Source: CAYOEJ01 sp964403015 (GTDB taxonomy: Bacteria; Actinomycetota; Actinomycetes; Actinomycetales; Actinomycetaceae). From it: a DNA stretch of 40,388 nt. This document shows, in pieces, positions 8,420-16,025 of the stretch; position 1 is the first letter of the stretch, and every line of letters begins with the position of its first letter. The notes under the pieces are model-generated. The model did no database searches. It was given only the letters and a program-made list of their open reading frames with translations, and was not told the origin of the DNA. Both the position numbers and the translations under genes were made by a program. The stretch lies in NCBI GenBank assembly GCA_964403015.1, contig CAYOEJ010000014.1, positions 1-40,388 of the forward strand. Reading direction: 5' to 3'.

Positions 8420-8647
8420 CTATGCGTCCTCGGTTACTCGAATAGAGTAACGCGGACCTTCGGGGACGTTAAGGGTGACGACGTCGTCGGCCTCGAGCTT
8501 GCGACCGCGGCGCGTGTCGACCTCGCCATTAACGCTGACGAATCCTTCTTCGATCAGTTCTCGAGCGTGGCCTCCGGTTTCAGCGAGGGAGGCGAGCTTG
8601 ACGAACTGACCCAACTTGATGGGGAGTCGAACGGGGAAGTCTTCCAT
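8420..8647 (-). CDS. Small S4-domain RNA-binding protein
   Basis: A 75-aa protein that is essentially one S4 domain (IKLGQFVKLASLAETGGHARELIEEGFVSVNGEVDTRRGRKL), like the RlbA/YaaA-type proteins that bind structured RNA. The exact role is unknown. Two in-frame ATGs occur. The upstream one (8653) directly abuts AAAGGA, while the one at 8647 has the proper 6-nt spacing from it, so 8647 is preferred. It lies 32 bp after dedA and may be the last gene of the zinc-uptake operon. Its stop is 7 bp from the convergent dnaE stop. Confidence 0.85.
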   Translation of the reverse strand: MEDFPVRLPIKLGQFVKLASLAETGGHARELIEEGFVSVNGEVDTRRGRKLEADDVVTLNVPEGPRYSIRVTEDA

Positions 8648-8679
8648 GGCCATTCCTTTCAGGAGCTAAAGCAAGGTGC

Positions 8680-9264
8680 TCAGCGGTGATTGACAGTTTC
8701 AGGGCTGAGCGGTTCTACATCCGGATTACCCTGCTTGGCGATCGCCTTTGCAGCACGGCCACGGCGAGAGACAAGATAGAAAATCAGTGCCACAATTGCG
8801 ACAATGACAGCCCAGCCGATGGGGGAGCCGGCGGCTGAGGCCACGGCTGCTTCGAAAACGGCCCAGCCGATCGTCGCGTAGATGAGGCCCCAAGCAAGGC
8901 ATCCCGGAATCATAGCGGCAGTGTATTTGGGCCACGCCATACGGATGGCACCGGCAGCCATGTTGGCAACGGTCTGGAATCCGACGGTCAGAAATGAGAA
9001 GGGGATCACCGGCCAGCCGCGCCGGCGAAGTAGATCAATCGCGCGCGATGTGGAGTCCGAGTGAATCCAGTGATATGCCCGCAGACGCCAGCCACCTTCG
9101 GGTTTGCCACGCGTCATGACGAAGTGATGCGTGTAGCGACCCAGCCAGTATGTTCCTTGAGCGCGGAAGAAAACAACGATGATCAGGAAAATAAAGACGG
9201 GAACGAACGGGCCATCGGAGACGAAATTCGAAATTGCAGAAACGAGGTCGCTGAAAGCGGACAT
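8680..9264 (-). CDS. DedA family membrane protein
   Basis: A 194-aa DedA/VTT-domain membrane protein; members act in envelope homeostasis and some translocate polyprenyl or other lipids across the membrane. The family blocks are present: FRAQGTYWLGRY (residues ~34-45), RRGWPVIPFSFLTVGFQTVANMAAGAIRMAW (the FxRFxPxxR...AGxxxM region, less canonical here) and hydrophobic segments near residues 18-34, 112-135 and 145-165. It begins 21 bp after the zur stop on the same strand with AGGAGA upstream, so it is probably cotranscribed with the znu operon. Whether it has any link to zinc is not shown. Confidence 0.85.
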   Translation of the reverse strand: MSAFSDLVSAISNFVSDGPFVPVFIFLIIVVFFRAQGTYWLGRYTHHFVMTRGKPEGGWRLRAYHWIHSDSTSRAIDLLRRRGWPVIPFSFLTVGFQTVANMAAGAIRMAWPKYTAAMIPGCLAWGLIYATIGWAVFEAAVASAAGSPIGWAVIVAIVALIFYLVSRRGRAAKAIAKQGNPDVEPLSPETVNHR

Positions 9265-9285
9265 AGATTCGGGGTTTCTCCTGAT

Positions 9286-9681
9286 CTAGTTGGACTGATG
9301 AGAGCAGTTCGAGCACAGCCCGAAGAACTCGAGCTCGTGCGAGACGCGAGTGAAGCCATGATCGGCAGCAATGGCGTCAGCCCACTTCTCGATCTCATCA
9401 CCAACGATCTCAACGGTGGTGGAGCAGTTTCGGCACACGAGGTGATGGTGATGCGTATCCTCGGCACAGTACCGGAAAAGCTGCGTTTCTCCATCCTCTT
9501 GGCGCAGCACATCGACCGCGCCGGTTTTGGTCAAAGCTTGAAGGTTTCGATAGACGGTCGCAAGCCCGATGTTGTCGCCAGCACGGGATAGCGCTTCATG
9601 AACTTCCTGTGCGGAAAGGAAACTTTCTTGAGAGCGCAGCAAGTCAATGATTGCCTGACGTTGCTTAGTCATGCGCTGCAT
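9286..9681 (-). CDS. zur: Fur-family metalloregulator, probably the zinc sensor Zur
   Basis: A 131-aa Fur-superfamily repressor. The N-terminal winged helix contains QRQAIIDLL and the recognition region GLATVYRNLQAL (residues ~39-50). Metal-binding elements are HHHHLVC (77-83), C83-x2-C86 and C123-x2-C126, the latter two forming the structural zinc site. The genes upstream encode a ZnuABC transporter, and two Zur-type boxes lie at their promoter, so zinc is the probable signal; assignment as Zur rather than Fur rests on that context. The ATG at 9681 follows the znuB stop by 2 nt, and its AGAGGT ribosome-binding site overlaps the znuB end. It would repress its own operon. Confidence 0.88.
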   Translation of the reverse strand: MQRMTKQRQAIIDLLRSQESFLSAQEVHEALSRAGDNIGLATVYRNLQALTKTGAVDVLRQEDGETQLFRYCAEDTHHHHLVCRNCSTTVEIVGDEIEKWADAIAADHGFTRVSHELEFFGLCSNCSHQSN

Positions 9682-9683
9682 TG

Positions 9684-10610
9684 TTACCTCTTTTCGGCCT
9701 CAAGCAATCCCGGCGAGATAGCGACATCCGGTTCGAGATTGGGATGTGGGTCTGCATGGTGCAGCATACCCAAAGCACTCAGTATAGCCGGACGCGCAAT
9801 TGCCACCACCATGTAGATAGCGACAGCGAGCAGCACGATAGTCGCGCCTGGAGACCACGGTTTGACGTAAGTCACCGAAAGACCAGTTACCGCCACGACA
9901 ACACCGATGCCCATGGCGCCAAACATTGTTGTGCGGAAGGACCTAGTGACCATCTGGGATATTGCCACTGGGACAATCATGAGTGCCGATACGAGAAGCG
10001 CTCCCACAACTCGCATCGCGACAGACACTGTGAGCGCCGCGGTAATCGCGATAAGTGCTGATAAGAGCGCTACAGGCAGACCGCTCGCACGTGCATACTC
10101 TTCGTCGTGACATAGGGCAAACAGGGCGGGACGCAGACCAAGGCCAACAGCTAGGACGAAAACGGCGAGGATGACAGTCAGAATCATATCGAGATGTGTC
10201 ACCGTGGAGATTGAGCCGAAGAGGTAGGAATTGAGATTCGACGTGGTCCCTCCCGCAATGCCCATGAGGAACACGCCACCGGCAATACCACCGTAGAAGA
10301 GAAGCGCGAGTGCGACGTCTCCTGACGCGTGCCCACGGGCTCGCATCCACTCGATAAGGAGGGCACCGGCAACGGAAACCACGATCGCGCCGGGCACCGC
10401 CCAAGCATCCCGATTGGCGGCGTCGGCGGCGTTGGCCGCCAGCCAGCCGAGTGCTACACCGGTGAGTGCGATGTGCCCGATTCCGTCGCCGAGAAGGGTG
10501 AGCCTACGTTGGACGAGATATGTGCCGACGACGGGCGCTGCGAGCCCTACGAGGACAGCCACGATGAGCGCGCGGACCATAAGAGGGGACGCCAACATAT
10601 CCATGATCAT
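9684..10610 (-). CDS. znuB: Zinc ABC transporter permease ZnuB
   Basis: The 308-aa membrane subunit of a cluster C9 (zinc/manganese) ABC importer. About eight to nine hydrophobic segments are visible. The family block YLVQRRLTLLGDGIGHIALTGVALG (residues ~31-55) is characteristic of ZnuB/MntB permeases, as is GLRPALFALCHDEEYARASGL (~157-177), which contacts the ATPase. The start overlaps the znuC stop by 4 bp (ATGA), and the stop lies just before zur. Zinc specificity is inferred from the linked Zur-type regulator and the His-rich ATPase tail. Confidence 0.92.
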   Translation of the reverse strand: MIMDMLASPLMVRALIVAVLVGLAAPVVGTYLVQRRLTLLGDGIGHIALTGVALGWLAANAADAANRDAWAVPGAIVVSVAGALLIEWMRARGHASGDVALALLFYGGIAGGVFLMGIAGGTTSNLNSYLFGSISTVTHLDMILTVILAVFVLAVGLGLRPALFALCHDEEYARASGLPVALLSALIAITAALTVSVAMRVVGALLVSALMIVPVAISQMVTRSFRTTMFGAMGIGVVVAVTGLSVTYVKPWSPGATIVLLAVAIYMVVAIARPAILSALGMLHHADPHPNLEPDVAISPGLLEAEKR

Positions 10611-11392
10611 GAGATAGCTCCCTTGAAGTGTGGTGTGCGGTAGTGCGGTGGATCATCTTCGTGTGCGTGCTGATGGTCATGATCGAGATGGCGGTGCTCG
10701 GAGTGGCCCACCAGGTCAAACGGATCCGTGCTGTGCTCAGCGATCTTCCCGTGACTAAGTGTGTATGATTCGTCAATGAGGTGCTCGAGCTCGTAGAGCT
10801 CATGCAGGATAATGACGAGCGTCGTTCCCCGCTCGCGGAGCTTTTCCAGCACGCGCGTGATCTTCTCACGAGAGCCGTGATCGACTCCTGCAAACGGTTC
10901 ATCGAGGACGAGCAGGTCTGGATTCGTAACTAGGGAACGGGCGATGAGCACGCGCTGCTGTTGGCCCCCCGAAAAGGTCTGGACGGCGTCACTTGCACGA
11001 TGTTTGAGGCCGACCAGATCAAGTGCCTCTAAAGCGCGCCTACGAGAATTCTTCCCACCTCGTAGCTTCCATCCGTGAACTAGCCCGGATTCCACGGTTT
11101 CCAAGGCGGTGGCGGGTACACCTGAGGTCGCAGTGACGCGCTGCGGCGCGTAACCGATGCGATCCCAAGGAACTGAGCGTGTTCCGAGCTCCTTTTCAAA
11201 CAGGCGAACGGTACCTTCGGAGTGCCCAATAGCTCCGACCATTGCGCGAATCAACGTGGACTTTCCGGAACCATTGGCACCAAGTATGGCCACTGTTCGG
11301 CCCGCCTCGATGTCGAGATCGATGCCGCGCAAGATGTGGGCGCTTCCTAACTTGACGTGCAAGTTGCGAACGCTAATGACGGGTGAGGGCAT
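10607..11392 (-). CDS. znuC: Zinc ABC transporter ATP-binding protein ZnuC, with His-rich tail
   Basis: A 261-aa ABC ATPase with Walker A (GANGSGKST, residues ~38-46), Q-loop (YAPQR), signature FSGGQQQR, Walker B LLVLDEP and switch His (VIILHE). It powers zinc import with ZnuB and the lipoprotein ZnuA. The C-terminal ~30 residues hold nine histidines among Asp and Glu (GHSEHRHLDHDHQHAHEDD...), a likely metal-binding tail that fits the zinc assignment. The start at 11392 (MPSPVISVRN) has GAAAGAG upstream; the codon at 11431 would add 13 unrelated residues. The intergenic distance to znuA is 63 bp. Confidence 0.92.
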   Translation of the reverse strand: MPSPVISVRNLHVKLGSAHILRGIDLDIEAGRTVAILGANGSGKSTLIRAMVGAIGHSEGTVRLFEKELGTRSVPWDRIGYAPQRVTATSGVPATALETVESGLVHGWKLRGGKNSRRRALEALDLVGLKHRASDAVQTFSGGQQQRVLIARSLVTNPDLLVLDEPFAGVDHGSREKITRVLEKLRERGTTLVIILHELYELEHLIDESYTLSHGKIAEHSTDPFDLVGHSEHRHLDHDHQHAHEDDPPHYRTPHFKGAIS

Positions 11393-11455
11393 AAAGTCTC
11401 TTTCCGGGCAAATTGGTTGTCGTCTGGACATGATCCGCGCCAGAGGGCAACAACC

Positions 11456-12001
11456 TTATGCGCGCTTGTTGGTGCGATTCAGNNNNNNNNNNNNNNNNNN
11501 NNNNNNNNNNNNNNNNNNNNNNNNNNNNNNNNNNNNNNNNNNNNNNNNNNNNNNNNNNNNNNNNNNNNNNNNNNNNNNNNNNTGGTCGCCTGAAGATTCG
11601 CCCGTGCTTTCTTCGAGGTGTTCTGTTGTCAGCAAGTCAACGTGATCACCGACGTTCAGTACGTTCGACAGGTCTGCCGTGGCAACGGCGTCGTCGATAG
11701 CGGGGGAGAGCGTTTTGAGATAGACCACCAAGTCAGACTTTTGGAGATCCGCAATGTCCCGCGGTGCCAGCTCCACTCCGTGAGCGTCTGAGCCCGGGGG
11801 AGTGAGGTCAGTGATACTGACTTGCTCGCCCCCGATTTCGTCCACGAGAAATGCGAGCGGGTAAAACGCTGTGGTGACATTGAGCTTGTCGCCCGAGCCG
11901 GTACCAGTCCCGCCGTCCGTATCGGACGAACAGGCAGAAATAGCGAGAGTTGCGACGGCCACGGTGGCAATCGAGCGGGTGAGTGCGACATTCTTCTTCA
12001 T
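11456..12001 (-). CDS. znuA: Zinc-binding lipoprotein ZnuA (interrupted by assembly gap)
   Basis: The substrate-binding lipoprotein of the zinc importer. The visible N-terminal ~140 residues show a lipoprotein signal peptide (MKKNVALTRS... ending in ISAC, Cys24), a Gly/Ser/Asp-rich linker and the cluster A-1 start (LNVTTAFYPLAFLVDEIGG). The block SDAHGVELAPRDIADLQKSDLVVY contains one zinc-ligand His. A 100-base N run then interrupts the gene. On its far side a short frame ending RTNKRA and a stop at 11456 fits a ZnuA C-terminus. A full ZnuA is about 300-330 aa, so roughly 500 bp are probably missing rather than 100. The start at 12001 is the third in-frame ATG (others at 12016 and 12010), chosen because the promoter predicts transcription to begin there. 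Confidence 0.85.
   Translation of the reverse strand: MKKNVALTRSIATVAVATLAISACSSDTDGGTGTGSGDKLNVTTAFYPLAFLVDEIGGEQVSITDLTPPGSDAHGVELAPRDIADLQKSDLVVYLKTLSPAIDDAVATADLSNVLNVGDHVDLLTTEHLEESTGESSGDXXXXXXXXXXXXXXXXXXXXXXXXXXXXXXXXXXLNRTNKRA
11483..11582. other. Assembly gap (100 N) inside znuA
   Basis: Exactly 100 N characters, the usual placeholder for a gap of unknown size. It removes the middle of znuA, including most of the zinc-binding residues. Confidence 0.99.
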
Positions 12002-12039
12002 GATAACCATTCTCATCTGTATTGAGAATCATTGTCAAC
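12001..12039 (-). promoter_or_regulatory. znuA promoter covered by two Zur-type boxes
   Basis: On the minus strand a perfect -35 TTGACA (12039-12034) is followed after 19 nt by GAGAAT (12014-12009) as -10; the predicted start of transcription falls at or next to ATG 12001. Two 15-bp imperfect palindromes overlap these elements: 12023-12037 (TGAGAATCATTGTCA) and 12001-12015 (TGATAACCATTCTCA). Both resemble the actinobacterial Zur box TGAAAATGATTTTCA (13 and 12 of 15 positions, read on the minus strand). Their centres are 22 bp apart, about two helical turns, so two Zur dimers could bind the same face. The consensus is quoted from memory. Confidence 0.7.
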
Positions 12040-12111
12040 GTGGCGCTGGCAGATTGACCATAGTCACATAATCTTCACGGTCCCCTCGTGGGAAGTCTCT
12101 GCTCTCTTACG

Positions 12112-12117
12112 TACAAT
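12112..12117 (+). promoter_or_regulatory. Possible -10 box of the glyS promoter
   Basis: TACAAT, 88 nt before the glyS GTG in the divergent znuA-glyS region. No good -35 was found. No T-box leader features were recognised in the ~85-nt leader. Confidence 0.35.
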
Positions 12118-12205
12118 GAGAGCAACGGCGACATGCCGGGACTGCAGCAGCAGCTGCGTAAGCAACACTGCATCAGCCAGATGCAGGAATGAAAGGAGCA
12201 ACGCT

Positions 12206-13600
12206 GTGGCCAAACCGGCACCATCGCGTCTCGACAATGTAATTTCACTAGCAAAGCGCCGCGGATTTGTCTTTCCGTGCGGCGAGATCTACGGCGGCAC
12301 GCGTTCCGCTTGGGACTACGGACCGCTTGGCGTAGAGCTCAAAGAGAACATCAAGCGTCAGTGGTGGAAGACCAACGTGATGGGTCGCGACGACGTCGTC
12401 GGTCTCGACTCGTCAATTATTCTTCCGCGAGAGGTCTGGGTCGCGTCCGGGCACGTCGCAACGTTCTCCGATCCACTCATTGAGTGCACGGCCTGCCACA
12501 AGCGCATGCGCGAGGACGAACTCGTTGAAAATTACGCGGAGAAGAATGAGATCGACGAAGAGTCGGTCGATATGAAGGATGTCGCGTGCCCGAACTGCGG
12601 CAATCGCGGCCAGTGGACCGAACCGCGCGCCTTCTCCGGTCTCCTCAAGACGTTCCTTGGTCCTGTTGACGACGAGACTGGGCTTCACTACCTCCGTCCA
12701 GAAACCGCTCAGGGAATCTTCGTGAACTTCGCGAATGTGATGGCGACGTCGCGCAAGAAACCCCCCTTCGGTATCGCTCAGGTGGGCAAGTCGTTCCGCA
12801 ACGAAATCACGCCCGGCAACTTCATCTTCCGCACCCGTGAGTTCGAACAGATGGAGATCGAGTTCTTCGTCAAGCCCGGCGAGGACGAGGAATGGCACCA
12901 GTCGTGGATTGATGCGCGCGTTCAGTGGTACAAGGATCTAGGTATTTCAGCAGAGAACCTTCGCCTCTACGAACACCCGCAGGCCAAGCTGTCCCACTAC
13001 TCCAAGCGAACGGTGGACATCGAGTACAAGTTTGGTTTTCAGGGTAGCGATTGGGGCGAACTCGAAGGTATCGCGAACCGCACCGACTTTGACCTCACCT
13101 CACACACGGAAGCCTCGGGCAAGAAACTCGAGTACTTCGACCAGCAGACCGGCGAGCGCTACACCCCCTACGTGGTAGAGCCATCAGCTGGACTGACGCG
13201 CTCTCTCATGGCGTTCCTCGTGGAGGCATACACCGAAGATGAGGCTCCCAACACCAAGGGCGGCATGGACAAGCGCGTGGTGCTCAAGCTTGACCCGCGT
13301 ATCGCGCCGGTCAAGGTTGCCGTGCTCCCGCTGTCCCGTTCGGCAGAACTCTCGCCGATGGCTCGCGAGCTCGCGGCTAAGCTGCGCAAGCACTGGAACG
13401 TTGACTTCGACGACGCCGGTGCGGTCGGCCGTCGTTACCGTCGCCAAGACGAGATTGGAACGCCGTACTGCATCACGGTCGATTTCGATTCTCTCGAGGA
13501 CAACGCGGTGACGATCCGTGATCGCGACACGATGGAGCAAATCCGTATCAAGCTCGACGAGGTTGAGTCCTACCTAGCCGGAAAGCTTATTGGCTGCTAA
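12206..13600 (+). CDS. glyS: Glycyl-tRNA synthetase (dimeric type)
   Basis: Class II aminoacyl-tRNA synthetase of the eukaryote-like homodimeric type; it charges tRNA-Gly. The 464-aa product has RRGFVFPCGEIYGGTRSAWDYGPLG near the N-terminus and a zinc-ribbon insertion (CTACHKRM ... CPNCG, residues ~93-132). Motif 2 is GKSFRNEITPGNFIFRTREFEQMEIEFF (~195-220), motif 3 is EPSAGLTRSLMAFL, and an anticodon-binding domain follows. GTG 12206 is chosen: AAAGGAG lies 7 nt upstream and the family's N-terminus starts here. The codon at 12032 would add 58 residues read from the znuA promoter region. The next gene begins 2 nt after the stop. Confidence 0.96.
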   Translation: MAKPAPSRLDNVISLAKRRGFVFPCGEIYGGTRSAWDYGPLGVELKENIKRQWWKTNVMGRDDVVGLDSSIILPREVWVASGHVATFSDPLIECTACHKRMREDELVENYAEKNEIDEESVDMKDVACPNCGNRGQWTEPRAFSGLLKTFLGPVDDETGLHYLRPETAQGIFVNFANVMATSRKKPPFGIAQVGKSFRNEITPGNFIFRTREFEQMEIEFFVKPGEDEEWHQSWIDARVQWYKDLGISAENLRLYEHPQAKLSHYSKRTVDIEYKFGFQGSDWGELEGIANRTDFDLTSHTEASGKKLEYFDQQTGERYTPYVVEPSAGLTRSLMAFLVEAYTEDEAPNTKGGMDKRVVLKLDPRIAPVKVAVLPLSRSAELSPMARELAAKLRKHWNVDFDDAGAVGRRYRRQDEIGTPYCITVDFDSLEDNAVTIRDRDTMEQIRIKLDEVESYLAGKLIGC

Positions 13601-13602
13601 TC

Positions 13603-14805
13603 GTGGCTGAGGAGACTCAGGCCGGTGGCGAACCCGTCGCCACCGGCCACTCTCATTCTCACGCCAGGTTGAATCTTGCGCCTGCCGATTTGCGGCGAGT
13701 TCGCGCGATGCTCGCCGCTATCGTTGTACCGCTGGCCATGGCGACTCTCGTTGGTCTTGTGCTTTTGTGGCCAAGCTCCGATAACCCGGTTGGTTCCCTC
13801 ACGCTCAACGCCGATGGTGTGGAGATGGCGACGGGTGAAGTAACCCGTATCGGTGAGATTAACGAGCTCGGCCAAACGGATGTCCGCATGGAGGTTGAGG
13901 GTGTAGAAGTCCCGGTCCACGTGCCATTCGATATCGTCGAGAACGGCTTGGATGTGGGCGATCGTATTAAAGCCATGTTCTCGCCGTCGGGGCTTGAGGG
14001 TGCAACGCCCTATATCTTCGTCGACTTCGAGCGCGGCATTCCGCTGATCATCTTGCTGGCGTGCTACATCTTCGTGGTCGGACTTGTTGCCCGCGGCAAG
14101 GGGCTCGCAGCAATCCTCGGCCTTGCAGCCTCACTCGGCGTGGTCGGGTTCTTTATGCTTCCCGCACTCATGGTCGGTGAGCCGGCGCTGCTCGTGGTTC
14201 TTGTGGGCGCGGCAGCCATGATGTTTACGTCGATCTATCTCGCGCACGGCGTCTCGATTAGAACGACGACGGCGGTCTTGGGCACTCTGGGCGGGCTCGT
14301 TATCACGGGCGTCGCTGCGGCTCTTTCTATCGGAGCCAATAACCTCACAGGCACGCTTTCCGATGATGCTATTGCCCTGTACGGGGAACTCGGCTATCTC
14401 GAAATGAACGAGATCTTGCTGTGCGGCATGATTCTCGCGGGGCTCGGTGCGCTCAACGACGTGACGATTACACAGGTTTCGACCGTGTGGGAGCTGCATG
14501 CGGCAAATCCATCGGCGCGGCGTCGGAAGATCTTCTCGCAGGGAATGGTGATCGGCCGCGATCACATTGCTTCCACTGTTTACACACTCGCGTTCGCATA
14601 CGTGGGAACCGCGCTCCCACTCCTTATGTCCGCAGCACTGGTGGACCGTGGCTTCCTGGATCTGATGACGGTGGGACAAATCTCCGAAGAGATCGTCCGT
14701 ACCCTCGTGGCGTCTATCGGTCTGGTTTTAGCAATCCCGATGACCACGGCGATAGCCTGCTTGCTGGCACCCGTTGCGCCGGGACGGAAGGTAATTGACG
14801 TATGA
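13603..14805 (+). CDS. YibE/F-like family membrane protein
   Basis: A 400-aa YibE/F-like protein (PF07907-type). It has a short His-containing N-terminus (GHSHSH, residues ~15-20), one membrane segment (~36-56), an exported domain of ~90 residues (VTRIGEINELGQTDVRMEVEGVEV) and then about seven hydrophobic segments. The typical blocks EMNEILLCGMILAGLGALNDVTITQVSTVWEL and HIASTVYTLAFAYVGTALPLL are present. The function is unproven; related proteins have been discussed as transporters or metal-linked membrane proteins. The start is GTG, 2 nt after glyS, and the stop overlaps dus by 4 bp, so glyS-yibE/F-dus are an operon. Confidence 0.87.
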   Translation: MAEETQAGGEPVATGHSHSHARLNLAPADLRRVRAMLAAIVVPLAMATLVGLVLLWPSSDNPVGSLTLNADGVEMATGEVTRIGEINELGQTDVRMEVEGVEVPVHVPFDIVENGLDVGDRIKAMFSPSGLEGATPYIFVDFERGIPLIILLACYIFVVGLVARGKGLAAILGLAASLGVVGFFMLPALMVGEPALLVVLVGAAAMMFTSIYLAHGVSIRTTTAVLGTLGGLVITGVAAALSIGANNLTGTLSDDAIALYGELGYLEMNEILLCGMILAGLGALNDVTITQVSTVWELHAANPSARRRKIFSQGMVIGRDHIASTVYTLAFAYVGTALPLLMSAALVDRGFLDLMTVGQISEEIVRTLVASIGLVLAIPMTTAIACLLAPVAPGRKVIDV

Positions 14806-16025
14806 CCCTCGCTATCGGCGACATCACCCTTGCTAGCCCCATCATGCTCGCGCCCATGGCTGGTGTAACTAACCCGCCTTTTCGTCAGCTGTGCCGCGAA
14901 TTCGGCGAGGCCGGCGGTCGAGCGGCCGGGCTCGATCCCTCAGTGAAGCCAGAGGGAAGCATCCCGGGTACCTTTGCTCCTGCGGGCCTCTACGTGTGCG
15001 AGATGATTACATCCCGGGCACTCATTGAGCGTGTGCCTGAAACAATGACGATGATCCAGCCAGATCCAGGGGATCCGGTGAGGTCAATTCAGCTCTATGG
15101 TGTGGAGCCGAAGAACATCGCCCGGGCGGTGACCATTCTTGTGGAAGAAAACTGGGCTGATCACATCGATATCAATTTTGGTTGCCCGGTTCCCAAGGTC
15201 ACGCGAAAGGGTGGAGGCTCTGCGCTCCCGTGGAAACATGATCTCTTCCGCTACATTGTGACCGGTGCGGTCAAAGCCGCACGAGTCGCGTCGCGCGGCC
15301 GCGACCACGAAATTCCGGTAACAGCAAAGTTCAGGGTGGGAATCGACGACGATCACCACACGTTCCGCGAGGTAGCGCGGATGTCTGAAGATGCGGGTAT
15401 TGCGGCCCTCACACTTCACGCACGTACCACTGCGCAGCACTACTCTGGGACGGCGGACTGGTCCAAGATCTCCGAGCTCAAGCAGCACACGACCCTCCCC
15501 GTATTCGGAAACGGCGATGTCTTTGAAGCAGCGGACGCCAAGAACCTGATGGCTCAAACTGGCTGCGACGGCGTCGTGGTTGGTCGCGGGTGTCAGGGAA
15601 GACCGTGGCTCTTCTTCGACCTCATCGCAGCGGCTCACGGCTCCGAAGAACGCTACGAACCCAGCTTGCGTGAAGTCGCGGAAGTAATTATGAGACACGC
15701 GGAACTCTCCGTGGCTCATTTCCAAGATGAGCACCGTGCGATGCGCGAACTGCGCAAGCATGTTGGCTGGTACCTGCGTGGCTTTGCCGTGGGTGGGGCG
15801 AGTCGTCACGAACTAGGTCTGATCGATTCTCTCAATGATCTCAAGTCGAAGCTGTCCAATCTTGATCTCGAGCAGCCATTCCCGGAGGCTGCCAGTGGCC
15901 CGCGCGGGCGCGCAGGATCTCCGAAGCGTCCGCATTTGCCGGAGTTCTGGCTTGATTCGCACGAGCTTAGCGATGCTCAGCGAGCAAAGATTCACGAGGC
16001 AGAACTAGGAGTCTCCGGCGGTTAA
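14802..16025 (+). CDS. dus: tRNA-dihydrouridine synthase (DusB-like)
   Basis: A flavoenzyme that reduces uridines in tRNA D-loops to dihydrouridine. The 407-aa protein starts with the TIM-barrel block IMLAPMAGVTNPPFRQLCREFG. The catalytic Cys lies in INFGCPVPKVTRKGGGSAL (residues ~125-143), and the flavin-phosphate site is GNGDVF...GVVVGRGCQGRPWLF. A segment of ~25 residues (about 37-61, GRAAGLDPSVKPEGSIPGTF) is inserted between the first helix and the GLYVCEMI strand compared with typical DusB. A ~50-residue C-terminal tail is also extra. The start overlaps the previous stop by 4 bp (ATGA). The stop directly abuts that of the convergent downstream gene. Confidence 0.92.
   Translation: MTLAIGDITLASPIMLAPMAGVTNPPFRQLCREFGEAGGRAAGLDPSVKPEGSIPGTFAPAGLYVCEMITSRALIERVPETMTMIQPDPGDPVRSIQLYGVEPKNIARAVTILVEENWADHIDINFGCPVPKVTRKGGGSALPWKHDLFRYIVTGAVKAARVASRGRDHEIPVTAKFRVGIDDDHHTFREVARMSEDAGIAALTLHARTTAQHYSGTADWSKISELKQHTTLPVFGNGDVFEAADAKNLMAQTGCDGVVVGRGCQGRPWLFFDLIAAAHGSEERYEPSLREVAEVIMRHAELSVAHFQDEHRAMRELRKHVGWYLRGFAVGGASRHELGLIDSLNDLKSKLSNLDLEQPFPEAASGPRGRAGSPKRPHLPEFWLDSHELSDAQRAKIHEAELGVSGG

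Noticed and set aside
12118..12205. T-box or other riboswitch in the glyS leader
   Set aside because: No T-box consensus, specifier loop or terminator/antiterminator pair was found; only short chance repeats (CTGCAG, CAGCAGCAG).
15084..15809. 241-codon open frame on the minus strand
   Set aside because: Antisense to the Dus catalytic domain; no family resemblance or ribosome-binding site.
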